The notes below the pieces were generated by a model. It had not been told where the DNA came from and searched no databases. It was given only the letters and a program-made list of their open reading frames with translations. A DNA stretch of 64,000 nucleotides from Nitrospinota bacterium (GTDB taxonomy: Bacteria; Nitrospinota_A; UBA7883; JACRLM01): positions 124,001-188,000 of the forward strand of contig JACQXA010000004.1 in assembly GCA_016208975.1 (NCBI GenBank), written 5' to 3'. This document shows, one piece after another, positions 43,792 to 52,915 of this stretch; position 1 is the first letter of the stretch; each line of letters begins with the position of its first letter. The translations under genes and the position numbers were made by a program.

Positions 43792-43838
43792 AATGGCCCC
43801 CCAAAAAGCGAAGGTGTTGCGGGGCGGATAAGTTTTAA

Positions 43839-45086
43839 TCAAACCCTCAGCTTGGCTTTTTTCCAGCGGGATATTGGGCCGAGGGCGAGCACCGTATAGG
43901 CGCCGTCTTTAAGTATTCCCTCGGCCAAACCGTTCACTTTTTCGGGGGTCACGTCCTCTATCTCGCTTATCATCTCTTCGTGGGTAAGGGCGGTGTTAAG
44001 GTACATTTTCTGGCTGGCCATCTGGTACATCCGGGACGAGGGGGACTCGAACGACATCTTCAACCCGCGAAGATGCATCTTCTTCGCGCGCGCCACTTCT
44101 TCCTCGCCGGGCGGCTCTTTTAACAGCCTGCTCAGCTCGCCGTGCAGGGCTGTCCACATTTTCTCCAGAAACTGGGGCGAGCAGGCGACGTAAACGCCGA
44201 ATATGCCCGTTTCCACAAACTGGTCGAAAAAGCTGTGGATGGAATATGCCAGGCCCATCTCCTCGCGGATCTTCTGGAACAGCCGGGATGAAGCGCCGCC
44301 GCCAAGGACGGTGTTTAAAATCGCCAGCTCGTTCCGTCTTTCGTCCGCCATGGAAAGGCCCGGCCCGGCCATGATGAGATGCGCCTGTTCCAGCGGGCGT
44401 TTTATAACGTTCACCGTGTTTTTGGTGACCAGTTCCGGGAACGAGCGGGAGGCTATCCCCTGGGGCAACCCTCCAAAATATTTATCCACCAGTTGCGCAA
44501 GCGCGCCAATCTCCACCCCGCCGCTGGCGGTAACCAGCATGAACGGGGGGCGGTAATAACGCTCCCGCGCGTCTTGAAGGTCCTTTTTGGTTATGGATTT
44601 TACTGTACCCACGGTTCCTGTTATCAGCCTGCCCAACGGGTGGCCGCTCCACCGGGTGGGGTAAAGCTGGTCGAAAATGTTTTCGGCGGGGCTGTCTTCC
44701 CCCATCTTGATTTCTTCGAGGATCACATGCCGCTCCCGCTCAACCTCGTCGTCGGGGAATACGGAGTTGAGCATGATGTCCGCCACCAGGTCGAAAGTCT
44801 GCTCAAGGTTCTCGGCCAGGACATGGGCGGAGTAGCAGGTATATTCGCGGGTGGTAAAGGCGTCCACATGGCCGCCAAGTTCGTCTATCTCAACGTTTAT
44901 GGAGCGGGCATCGCGCCGGAGGGTGCCCTTGAAAACCAGATGCTCAAGGAAATGGAAAAGCCCAGCTTTCTCCGCCGTCTCATCGCGGGATCCGGCGTTT
45001 ATCCAGATCCCGAACGAAACGGAGCGGAAAAAACTGTTAGTTTCGCAAATTACGGGGATGCCGTTAACGGCGGTTGAATCTATCAC
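43839..45086 (-). CDS. M16-family zinc peptidase
   Basis: 415 residues from the GTG at 45086, the family length; the open frame extends further upstream only as a shadow of pnp. The inverted zinc motif is HFLEH near residue 38, with the third ligand in a downstream glutamate helix (ILEEIKMGEDSP region). Members are processing proteases of the insulinase type. The start overlaps the last 23 bases of pnp, so it is translated from the rpsO-pnp transcript. A pnp-M16 order is common in bacteria. Confidence 0.92.
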   Translation of the reverse strand: MIDSTAVNGIPVICETNSFFRSVSFGIWINAGSRDETAEKAGLFHFLEHLVFKGTLRRDARSINVEIDELGGHVDAFTTREYTCYSAHVLAENLEQTFDLVADIMLNSVFPDDEVERERHVILEEIKMGEDSPAENIFDQLYPTRWSGHPLGRLITGTVGTVKSITKKDLQDARERYYRPPFMLVTASGGVEIGALAQLVDKYFGGLPQGIASRSFPELVTKNTVNVIKRPLEQAHLIMAGPGLSMADERRNELAILNTVLGGGASSRLFQKIREEMGLAYSIHSFFDQFVETGIFGVYVACSPQFLEKMWTALHGELSRLLKEPPGEEEVARAKKMHLRGLKMSFESPSSRMYQMASQKMYLNTALTHEEMISEIEDVTPEKVNGLAEGILKDGAYTVLALGPISRWKKAKLRV

Positions 45087-47295
45087 CCCGTCCGCCGCCA
45101 CCGCCGCCGCGGCTGTCCCTATGGCCGCCGGGGCGCCTTTCCCGGTCACCCGATGGCCGCCGGGGCGCGCGTTCGCCGCCTTCGCCCTCTTCGCCGCCCT
45201 CTTCACCGGCCATAGCCTCGCGGCGTGACAGCCGGATTTTACCGGACGGGTCAATCTCCAGCACTTTCACCAGCAGTTCCTCGCCCAGCGAAAGCACGTC
45301 GTTCACCGACCCGACGCGGTAGTTGGCCAGTTCGCTGATGTGGCAAAGCCCCTCGGTGCCGGGGAAAATTTCTATGAACGCGCCGAAATCCACGATCCGT
45401 TTCACGGTTCCCATGTAAATCTTGCCGGGCACCGCTTCCTGGGTTATGGAGTTGACCAGACGCAGGGCATGGTTCAGCTGGTCCCCATTGGTGGAGGCTA
45501 TGATAACCGAGCCGTCGTCTTCTATGTCTATCTGGCAACCGGTTTCCGCCACGATGCCGCGGATAACTTTGCCGCCCGGCCCGATGAGCGCGCCCACCTT
45601 TTCCGGGTTGATCTTGATGGTATGGATGCGCGGGGCGTTGCGGTTAAGCTCCGAGCGATGGGTGGACAGGGCCTCGTTCATCTTGTTGAGGATGTGCATC
45701 CTGCCTTCCCGGGCCTGTTCCAGCGCCTGGCGCATAATGTCCACCGCAAGGCCGCCTTCAATCTTGATGTCCATCTGCACGGCGGTGATACCATTGCGGG
45801 TACCGGCCACCTTGAAATCCATATCGCCCAAGGCGTCTTCCATGCCCAGGATGTCGGAAAGGATGGCAACCCTGTCGCCCTCTTTCACAAGGCCCATGGC
45901 TATGCCGGCCACCGCGCCCTTTATGGGGACGCCCGCGTCCATAAGGCTCAACGAAGCGCCGCAAACCGAGGCCATGGAAGATGAACCGTTGGACTCCAGT
46001 ATTTCAGACACCACCCGGACGGTGTAAGGGAACTGCTCCTGGGTAGGCACCACAGGCTCGATAGCCCGTTCCGCCAGAGCGCCGTGCCCAATCTCGCGCC
46101 TGCCGGGGCCGGAAAGGCGTTTCACCTCGCCCACGCAGAAGGGGGGGAAGTTATAGTGGAGCATGAACCGGCGGATGACTTTGCCTTCCAGCCTGTCCTG
46201 CATAAGCTCGTCCTGCCCGGTGCCTAGCGTGGTGGTGACCAGCGCCTGGGTTTCGCCACGGGTGAAAAGCGCCGAACCATGGGTGCGGGGCAGAGCGTCC
46301 ACCGCTATGGTGATGTCGCGGATATCTTTTGTGCCGCGGCTGTCGGCGCGAAGGCCTTCTTCCAAGATCATGTGGCGCACGAACCGCGCCTGGAACGCCT
46401 CGAAGGCGCTTTTAAGGGAAGCGGCGCGGCCCGCGTCTTCAACGCCGCCGAGAATCTCCGTTATCAGGGTTTTGCGGTAATCTTTTATGGCTTTTGAGCG
46501 CTCATGTTTACCCTTGGTGAGAAGGGCTTCGCGGTATTTGGCGCGGTCCACCCTCTGCTCGATAAGCGCCTCGTCCTCGTTCACCGCGGGCGCGGCCACT
46601 TCCATCTTGGTTTTGCCAGCCCTGGCGGCCAGATCTTTTTGCATTGCGCACAGTTTCTTCACCCAGCCATGGGCGAACTCCAGCGCCGCCACCAGGTCTT
46701 CCTCGGAAATCTCGGAGCCGCCGCCTTCCACCATCACCAGCGAATCCTCGGTGCCGGAGACGATAAGGTTCATGTCCGACTCGGCCACCTGTTTCAACGT
46801 GGGGTTCACCACAAGCTGTCCGCCAACCCGGCCCACCCGCACACCCGCCAGCGGGGTAAAGAATGGGAGGGGGGAGATCATAAGACAGGCCGAAGCGGCA
46901 GTGATGCTCAACATCTCGGTGTCATGCTCATAGTCGAAAGAGAGCGGGTGGATGATAACCTGCGTCTCATTGCCGTAGCCTTCGGCGAACATGGGGCGCA
47001 CGCTTCTGTCCACCAGGCGGGAGATCAGCGTCTCCCTGTCCGACGGCCTGGTTTCGCGTTTGAAGAACCCGCCGGGTATCCTGCCAGCGGCGGCTATCCT
47101 GTCCCGGTAATCCACAGTGAGGGGAAGAAAATCCCCCAGGCCTTCCCGGGGGCTGTCTTCGGCGGATACGGTGGAGAGGATAATGGTTTCCTCATATCCC
47201 ACCACAACGGAGCCCGCCGCCTGTCTTGCCAGGACGCCTGTTTCTATAAACAGCGTTTTATCGCCTATTTGTAACTCTACTCTTTCTGCCTGCAT
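45064..47295 (-). CDS. pnp: Polynucleotide phosphorylase
   Basis: 743 residues. It degrades RNA 3' to 5' with phosphate. Two RNase PH domains flank a helical domain; the active site includes EVKRLSGPGRREIGHGALAERA near residues 395-416. The KH domain has IGPGGKVIRGI near residue 570, and an S1 domain follows (KIYMGTVKRIVDFGAFIEIF). The last 45 residues form an Arg/Gly-rich tail (HRDSRGGGGGGRGDRFNRR) likely to bind RNA. It lies about 150 bases after rpsO on the same strand. Confidence 0.97.
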   Translation of the reverse strand: MQAERVELQIGDKTLFIETGVLARQAAGSVVVGYEETIILSTVSAEDSPREGLGDFLPLTVDYRDRIAAAGRIPGGFFKRETRPSDRETLISRLVDRSVRPMFAEGYGNETQVIIHPLSFDYEHDTEMLSITAASACLMISPLPFFTPLAGVRVGRVGGQLVVNPTLKQVAESDMNLIVSGTEDSLVMVEGGGSEISEEDLVAALEFAHGWVKKLCAMQKDLAARAGKTKMEVAAPAVNEDEALIEQRVDRAKYREALLTKGKHERSKAIKDYRKTLITEILGGVEDAGRAASLKSAFEAFQARFVRHMILEEGLRADSRGTKDIRDITIAVDALPRTHGSALFTRGETQALVTTTLGTGQDELMQDRLEGKVIRRFMLHYNFPPFCVGEVKRLSGPGRREIGHGALAERAIEPVVPTQEQFPYTVRVVSEILESNGSSSMASVCGASLSLMDAGVPIKGAVAGIAMGLVKEGDRVAILSDILGMEDALGDMDFKVAGTRNGITAVQMDIKIEGGLAVDIMRQALEQAREGRMHILNKMNEALSTHRSELNRNAPRIHTIKINPEKVGALIGPGGKVIRGIVAETGCQIDIEDDGSVIIASTNGDQLNHALRLVNSITQEAVPGKIYMGTVKRIVDFGAFIEIFPGTEGLCHISELANYRVGSVNDVLSLGEELLVKVLEIDPSGKIRLSRREAMAGEEGGEEGEGGERAPRRPSGDRERRPGGHRDSRGGGGGGRGDRFNRR

Positions 47296-47444
47296 TTTCT
47301 GTTTCCTTTTTCGTGTGTGATTCGCCCAAGCGGGGTTAGCCGTGCGAGTGTGGATGGGCGGAAGCCTTGGCGCGGGATTTTACTAAACCCGCGCGCGGCA
47401 ATATGGTGGTGTGACGCCGGCATTCGCCCCGAAGGGAGGCCCGG

Positions 47445-47714
47445 CTACCTGCGGATGCCAAGAGCCTCTATTATGGCCTTGTACCGCTCGAACCTGGTTT
47501 TCTTTATGTAGTCCAGCAAACGCCTGCGCTGGCTGACCATTTTAAGAAGGCCCAGGCGCGAATGATGGTCTTTCTTGTGGGTCTTGAAATGCTCCGTGAG
47601 GGTGTTTATCCGCTCGGAGAGAAGGGCTATCTGCACCTCCGGGGAGCCAGTGTCTGTTTCCTTGCCGCGGAATTTTTCGATTATTTCCGTCTTCCGCTCT
47701 TTCATAAGAGCCAT
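47445..47714 (-). CDS. rpsO: Ribosomal protein S15
   Basis: 89 residues, full length. It starts [19 protein letters not shown] and carries the family signature [38 protein letters not shown]. It binds 16S rRNA in the platform of the 30S subunit. It is the first gene of the rpsO-pnp-M16 unit, with a good promoter at 47770-47798. Confidence 0.98.
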   Translation of the reverse strand: MALMKERKTEIIEKFRGKETDTGSPEVQIALLSERINTLTEHFKTHKKDHHSRLGLLKMVSQRRRLLDYIKKTRFERYKAIIEALGIRR

Positions 47715-47769
47715 GGTTTTTCCTTACCTCTGCTTGTGTCTTGTTTCTTTTTCCGTCTAGAATCCATTA

Positions 47770-47798
47770 ATTCTATATAAACAGGCCACGGATTGCAA
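47770..47798 (-). promoter_or_regulatory. Sigma-70 promoter for rpsO-pnp
   Basis: On the minus strand, TTGCAA (47793-47798) and TAGAAT (47770-47775) are separated by 17 bases, about 56 bases ahead of rpsO. The rest of 47799-48048 holds nothing I can identify apart from the yceI ribosome site. Confidence 0.6.
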
Positions 47799-48048
47799 AA
47801 TTTTTTTGGGATCCGGCGCATTGCGCAAGCTTGGTTAAGCCCGGCAGGCGTTTTTCCGGGCCACCCAACCTTAAAAAATGTAAAATGTCTCCATCCTGTT
47901 GAATGATTCCAGATACTTATAATATGTGTAATATCTTCCGGGACCTGGCCACTAATAAAGGTTAGCCTATGTGACTGGATTCACAAGGGCCTTCCATAAG
48001 ACGCTGTTTTAGGGAAATATCGTAATCAACCCTTCTGGAGGTAATTAT

Positions 48049-48630
48049 ATGAAACGGTTCCTTATCGTCTCAGCAATGGCGCTGGCTATGGCCGCATCTT
48101 CTGCGCACGCCACAGGTTTCGAGGTGGACTCCGCCCATACCCGCGTCGGGTTCGCGGTGAAACACATGGTGATAAGCACGGTTCAGGGCGAGTTCGGAAA
48201 GTTCACCGGCTCCTTTGAGCTGGACGCCAAAGACCAGCTGACCCGGGCCGAGGGCAAAGTGGATATGACCAGCATAAACACCCGGGAACAGAAGCGGGAC
48301 GACCATTTGAAAAGCCCGGATTTTTTCGACGCCCAGATGTACCCGGAAATGACGTTCGTCTCCAAAATGGTTACGGCCAAGGGCAAGAAATACACCGTGG
48401 TGGGCGACCTCACCATTAAAGGGGTCACAAAGAGGGTGACGCTGACCGGGGAGATGAACGGGCCCATAAAAGACATGATGGGAATGAAACGGGTTGGGTT
48501 TCACGCGGAAGGGACCATAAACCGGAAAGACTTCAACGTAAGTTTCCACAAGGCGCTGGAGACCGGAGCCCTGGTGGTGGACGATTTGGTCCAGATTGTC
48601 CTGGACGTGGAAGGGACCGCGAAAAACTAG
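48049..48630 (+). CDS. YceI-family periplasmic lipid-binding protein
   Basis: 193 residues. A signal peptide (MALAMAASSAHA, cleavage near residue 21) leads into the lipocalin-like YceI domain: FEVDSAHTRVGFAVKHM, then SFELDAKD and VTLTGEMNGPIKDMMGMKRVGFHAEG. Members bind long isoprenoid chains such as ubiquinone precursors. The start has a strong GGAGG site. The gene stands alone. Confidence 0.93.
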   Translation: MKRFLIVSAMALAMAASSAHATGFEVDSAHTRVGFAVKHMVISTVQGEFGKFTGSFELDAKDQLTRAEGKVDMTSINTREQKRDDHLKSPDFFDAQMYPEMTFVSKMVTAKGKKYTVVGDLTIKGVTKRVTLTGEMNGPIKDMMGMKRVGFHAEGTINRKDFNVSFHKALETGALVVDDLVQIVLDVEGTAKN

Positions 48631-49153
48631 GCTTAGCTATTATTGGCTGAACCCTGGTTGCGGCCACGGGGTAAGCCTCGTGTCACCCGTCGAAGGATGG
48701 CTACCACCCTTGTTGTCATGGTACGGCAGGCCATGACAAATGCAGGGAAGGAGTCCGGGTGAGAATATCCCCAATAGTGGGAACATTGTCATGCCGGGCT
48801 TGACCCGGCATCGGGGCTTCGTCCATTCCTCGTTGATGCCCTGATTCCGGCTCGCGCTACGCTTGGCCGGGATGACAAATGGCGCACCGCGAGTTTATCG
48901 AAGGGTGATATGGAACGAGCCGCAATAAAATGTTGCGCTTCACCGGGGGCGCCTGACCCCGGTCTTCTCCAATACGCACAGGAACCCGCGGTCGGGCGAC
49001 CACGGGGAAGCGGCCTTGGAAGCATACATGCCCGAATCAAGATCCCCCACCCGGTGGGGGCATCACCCACATCACCCGGCGCCTCCGCTACTTTTCCTTC
49101 GATAGTGCTATAATCACCATCTTTTAATTAATCCCGGAACAGTAGCGATTCAG
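48631..49153. repeat. Intergenic repeats between yceI and lysS
   Basis: No gene found. Bases 48724-48759 (AGGCCATGACAAATG then AGGGAA) recur at 50761-50793. Bases 48791-48811 are a perfect palindrome, ATGCCGGG and CCCGGCAT around five bases. Bases 48933-49011 are the second copy of the composite repeat seen at 42931-43008, with a CCGCGGTC palindrome. Confidence 0.6.
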
Positions 49154-50731
49154 ATGGAATATAAAGAGTGGCCATACGTTGAAGCCGCCCGGATTGTGGC
49201 GCGGCTTGAAAAGCTTGGCAGGAAAAAAGTGACCGTGGAGACCGGTTACGGCCCCTCCGGCCTGCCCCACATAGGCACCTTCGGCGAGGTGGCCCGCACA
49301 TCCTTCGTGTTGCAGGCGCTTAAAACCATCGCGCCCGAGGTGGAAACCCATCTCATCGCTTTCTCAGACGATATGGACGGCCTGCGGGAGGCGCCCCAGA
49401 ACGTGCCCAACCGCGAAATGCTAAAAGAGCATCTGGGCAAACCACTAACCTCCGTGCCGGACCCTTTCGGCGAGGAGCCTTCGTACGCCCATTACATGAA
49501 TAAAAAGCTGAGGGAGTTTCTGGACTCCTTCGGGTTCACATACGAGTTCCGCTCTTCCACCGAGCAATACCGCTCCGGCGCGTTCAACGAGGCGCTGAAA
49601 GCCGTGATGGACAATTACGACGCCGTAAAAGAGCTTTTCACCGCCACCATAAGCGAGGACAAACGGGAGGCGTGGAGCCCGTTCTTCCCGGTCTGCGAAA
49701 ATTGCGGCAGGATATACTCCACCCGCGTCACCGGTTACGACACGGCCGCATACACGGTCTCATACGCTTGCGACGCGCCCGCCGAGGGAAAATATAAAGC
49801 TTGCGGCCATCATGGTACGGTGAGCGTTTTAAACGGCACATGTAAAGTCGGCTGGAAGGTGGACTGGGCCTTGCGCTGGCGCGCCCTGGGCATAGACTAC
49901 GAAATGCACGGCGAGGATTTGATGGAGTCCGGCAGGTTGTCCAGCCGCATCGTGAAACTATTGGGTGGCGAGCCGCCGGAACTTTTCAAATACGAGCTGT
50001 TCCTGGACGAGCAGGGGCGCAAAATATCGAAGAAAATCGGCAACGGCGTTTCCATAGACCAATGGCTACGCTACGGCCCGGTGGACTCGCTGTTGTACTT
50101 CATGTATCTAAAACCCCAGCAGACCAAGAAAATGGGCCTGCCGTTACTGCCGCAGATAATAGACCAGTACCTTGAGCTGGTGGGCGGGTACGACGGCACG
50201 CCGGATTCCCCTGCGCCTTTCGTGATGCGTCTCTCCAAAGGCGCCCACGCCGAGAAGGTGGAGGGAGGGAAGCTGGTGACCTACTCCATGATCTACGACC
50301 TGATACTGGCGCTGAAAGAGGACCATCCGGCCATAGTGCGGGACTATCTGTTGAAGTACCAGCCCTCCATCGCCGGGAACATACGCTATTACGACGAGCT
50401 AATCGAGAAAGCCCTCATATTTTACCGCGAGGTGTACCTGCCCCAGCACGTGGATGAGGAGCCGGGCAGGGAACTTGACGAGGCGCTTTCGGCCCTGCTT
50501 GCCGGGCTTGAGTCCATGAAAGCCTCCGGCGCCGCCGCCGAGGCCGACGCCATCCAGACCCTGGCGTTTACCGTGGCCAAGGAGCGGGAAATAAAAATGA
50601 AGGACTGGTTTAAAATCCTTTACCGGGTGTTCCTGCGCCAGTCTTCCGGGCCGAAGATAGGCAGTTTTGTGGCGCTACTGGGGTTCGACAAAGCCATCGA
50701 GAGATTGTCGAACCATTTAAAGGGGGCTTAG
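49154..50731 (+). CDS. lysS: Lysyl-tRNA synthetase, class I
   Basis: 525 residues. It charges tRNA-Lys, but with the class I Rossmann fold that is usual in archaea and a minority of bacteria. The HIGH-type motif is PSGLPHIGTF near residue 35 and the KMSKS-type motif is KISKKIGNG near residue 295. A four-cysteine zinc site (CENCG ... CDAP ... CGHHG) lies near residues 178-220. No class II lysS occurs in the window, so it may be the only enzyme. It is preceded and followed by repeat-filled gaps. Confidence 0.95.
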   Translation: MEYKEWPYVEAARIVARLEKLGRKKVTVETGYGPSGLPHIGTFGEVARTSFVLQALKTIAPEVETHLIAFSDDMDGLREAPQNVPNREMLKEHLGKPLTSVPDPFGEEPSYAHYMNKKLREFLDSFGFTYEFRSSTEQYRSGAFNEALKAVMDNYDAVKELFTATISEDKREAWSPFFPVCENCGRIYSTRVTGYDTAAYTVSYACDAPAEGKYKACGHHGTVSVLNGTCKVGWKVDWALRWRALGIDYEMHGEDLMESGRLSSRIVKLLGGEPPELFKYELFLDEQGRKISKKIGNGVSIDQWLRYGPVDSLLYFMYLKPQQTKKMGLPLLPQIIDQYLELVGGYDGTPDSPAPFVMRLSKGAHAEKVEGGKLVTYSMIYDLILALKEDHPAIVRDYLLKYQPSIAGNIRYYDELIEKALIFYREVYLPQHVDEEPGRELDEALSALLAGLESMKASGAAAEADAIQTLAFTVAKEREIKMKDWFKILYRVFLRQSSGPKIGSFVALLGFDKAIERLSNHLKGA

Positions 50732-50832
50732 TTTAGTCCCGCATTGCCATCACCCTTCGACAGGCCATGACAAATGAAGGGAAAGGGTCCGAGGCTCGAA
50801 CACATCGGACAGCGGGCCGCGGCGCGATATTA

Positions 50833-50983
50833 GGTGGTGTCCCAGTTTGAATCTCAAATAATAGACAGATTCTTCACTTCGCTTGCTCTTCGCCCAGGAT
50901 GACAATACTATCAACGATTTGTATATTGTCATTCTGAGCGTAAGTGAAGAATCTCCCCTGTACTTTCAAACTGGGACACTACC
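50833..50983 (+). mobile_element. MITE-like element, copy B (complete)
   Basis: 151 bases bounded by GGTGGTGTCCCAGTTTGAA at the left and the inverted TTCAAACTGGGACACTACC at the right. The inside is non-coding and contains GTCATTCTGAGCG and CAGGATGAC motifs. Its direct flanks show no target duplication. The surrounding gap 50732-51486 also carries repeats at 50761-50793 and 51058-51083 and no gene. Confidence 0.85.
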
Positions 50984-51057
50984 CATTTTCCCATTAATTC
51001 GATTTTGGCCTCGGGCCGGATGGATCACGATATATTCCAACAGCCACCGGCTAAGGA

Positions 51058-51083
51058 CCGTGGCCGGGCGACCACGGGGAAGC
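51058..51083 (+). repeat. Dispersed short palindrome, copy 4
   Basis: CCGTGGCC-GG-GCGACCACGG followed by GGAAGC, matching the copies at 39159, 42983 and 48985. Confidence 0.7.
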
Positions 51084-51486
51084 ATTTAAAGGGCGACCCA
51101 GGCGTAGCGAAATGTAAACGTTCCCTTTGTATGTGACAATAAAAAACCGCAGGGAAGTTATTCCCCCGGGGCTGTTTCTATAAATGGAGTAATTGGGATC
51201 AGATCCTTAATCGTGACGTTTTCGCCGCTATTAAGTCGCTATAATTTCACCCGCCTGAAGCGTGGATACCACATTGGATCCCCCCTATATGCCAATTGAA
51301 ACGGCAATCCCAACCCCCTGTTGACTACAAGAGACAAGTGAAGTAGATTCAAGGAAGAGCGATTACGCGGTGAGAGTGTTAGGGAACTTGCCGCAGGGCC
51401 GGACGCCGGTTAGGGCGCGCCGGAGAGTTTAGATAAAACGGCGTTCCGCCGGAACAGGTTTGAATACGAAATTACAGGAACAGCCC

Positions 51487-51942
51487 ATGCCCAAAGCCAA
51501 AGACATAATGAGTTCGAACGTGCTTACTGTTTCGCCGGACATGTCGGTGAGGGAACTGGCGGCCAAACTGATGGAACGCAACGTTTCCGGCGCCCCGGTG
51601 CTGGACGATACCGGCAACCTTTTAGGCATCGTCACCGAAAGCGACCTGGTGGAACAAAGAAAACACCTTCACCTGCCCACGGTTGTCACCCTGTTCGACT
51701 CGGTGATGGCTTTCGAGGGGCATTTCGACCTGAAAACCCAGATGAAAAAGATGCTGGGCTCCAAAGTGGCGGACATCATGAGCGGTGAAGTGACCACCGT
51801 AAAAGAAGACGCCGACATGGAAGACATCGCCACCATCATGGCCGAGCAGAAAAGACATCTGATACCCGTGATGCGCGGGACTGCGGTGGTGGGCATTATA
51901 GGCAAGGCGGACATCGTCCGCGCCATAGTTAAAGGCAGTTAG
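51487..51942 (+). CDS. Two-CBS-domain protein
   Basis: 151 residues from the ATG at 51487. Two CBS domains (residues about 5-60 and 90-150) contain MSSNVLTVSPDMSVRELAAKLMERNVSG and MSGEVTTVKEDADMEDIATIMAEQKRHLIPV. CBS pairs bind adenosine nucleotides and usually regulate a partner. No partner gene is adjacent on this strand. Confidence 0.9.
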   Translation: MPKAKDIMSSNVLTVSPDMSVRELAAKLMERNVSGAPVLDDTGNLLGIVTESDLVEQRKHLHLPTVVTLFDSVMAFEGHFDLKTQMKKMLGSKVADIMSGEVTTVKEDADMEDIATIMAEQKRHLIPVMRGTAVVGIIGKADIVRAIVKGS

Positions 51943-51968
51943 CTTTAGCCGCTCACTACGGCGGCCCG

Positions 51969-52889
51969 TTAAAACCCGGCCAGCCTTTTCATTATGGGGC
52001 AGTTACCCTCATCGCATAAAACAAACGTGTACATAAACTCCTCCAGGGGGACAGTTTTGGCGTCTATCCCGCTGGGCTGGCCTTTGGCCGAAACGTACTG
52101 CAACCTTACTTTCTCCTGCCCTTCCACCTGCGTGGCCCAGTAACAGTTCTGCCCGCCGCCTATCACATTCACCTGTTCGTGATAATGCCCGTTTATCTGG
52201 CCGTCTATAAGTTGCGCCGTGGGTTCGCCCTCGGTGGAATATACTTTTTGCGTGGCCCGTCCATGGAACGAAACCCCGCCTGTGGATGGCGCTTTGCCGC
52301 CATTGCCAGGGGCGGGTTTGGACGGGGCTTTTACCGCGGCGGATTCCAATGAAACCGGTCTTGGCGCCGGTTTGTCCGCCGCTTTGGCGCCGGGTTTGGC
52401 CGCAGGCGCGGGGAAAGCGAAGGATTTTATTACCGGAGGCCTGCTGGAACCCACCAATGTTTCCACTTTGGCGTTCAGGGCTTCCTTGCTGAAAGGCTTC
52501 AACAAGGTTTCATTGGCCCCATGTTTTGAGGCCAACGCCAACGCCTCCGCGTTTTCCTTTGTGGTGGTGAAAAGCACCGCCAGCTGGTCCGGGGCGAACC
52601 GGCGCCGCAAGTCGAATAAAAACCGGGCCCCTGCCCCGCCGTCCAGCCCGGCGTCCAGCACCAGAAGGTCCAGATTGCAAACCTCCTTGGGAGCCGCGCC
52701 ACCCAACAGGCCGGACATGCCAGCGTTGCTGGATACGTTGCTGTTTATGATCATTTCCGCATCGGCCCTTTTCGCGGCTTCGAACACGTTGGGATAGCCG
52801 AGCCTGTGCAGGAGTATGGAGATAACGTGGAGGCTTTTTTCGTCCGAATCGGCGATGAGTATCTTGGTCTCTTCTTTCGGCTTGGCCAT
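51969..52889 (-). CDS. Receiver-domain protein with unusual C-terminus
   Basis: 306 residues. The N-terminal 150 residues form a receiver: ILIADSDEKS for the acidic pocket and LLVLDAGLDGG near residue 78 as the phospho-acceptor, with KPFSK later. A 25-residue insert (SNVSSNAGMSGLLGGAAPKE) lies between strands 2 and 3. A Pro/Ala/Lys-rich linker (about 158-200) joins a roughly 100-residue domain with CYWATQVEGQEKVRLQYVSA and CDEGNCPIMKRLAGF. No DNA-binding motif is visible, so the output may be a protein interaction. Confidence 0.8.
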   Translation of the reverse strand: MAKPKEETKILIADSDEKSLHVISILLHRLGYPNVFEAAKRADAEMIINSNVSSNAGMSGLLGGAAPKEVCNLDLLVLDAGLDGGAGARFLFDLRRRFAPDQLAVLFTTTKENAEALALASKHGANETLLKPFSKEALNAKVETLVGSSRPPVIKSFAFPAPAAKPGAKAADKPAPRPVSLESAAVKAPSKPAPGNGGKAPSTGGVSFHGRATQKVYSTEGEPTAQLIDGQINGHYHEQVNVIGGGQNCYWATQVEGQEKVRLQYVSAKGQPSGIDAKTVPLEEFMYTFVLCDEGNCPIMKRLAGF

Positions 52890-52915
52890 GCTAACTCCTT
52901 ACTGAAACCTTGTAC

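Noticed and set aside
45087-45254. Extended N-terminus for the M16 peptidase
   Set aside because: The extra 56 residues are a shadow of the pnp tail; the GTG at 45086 gives the normal family length.
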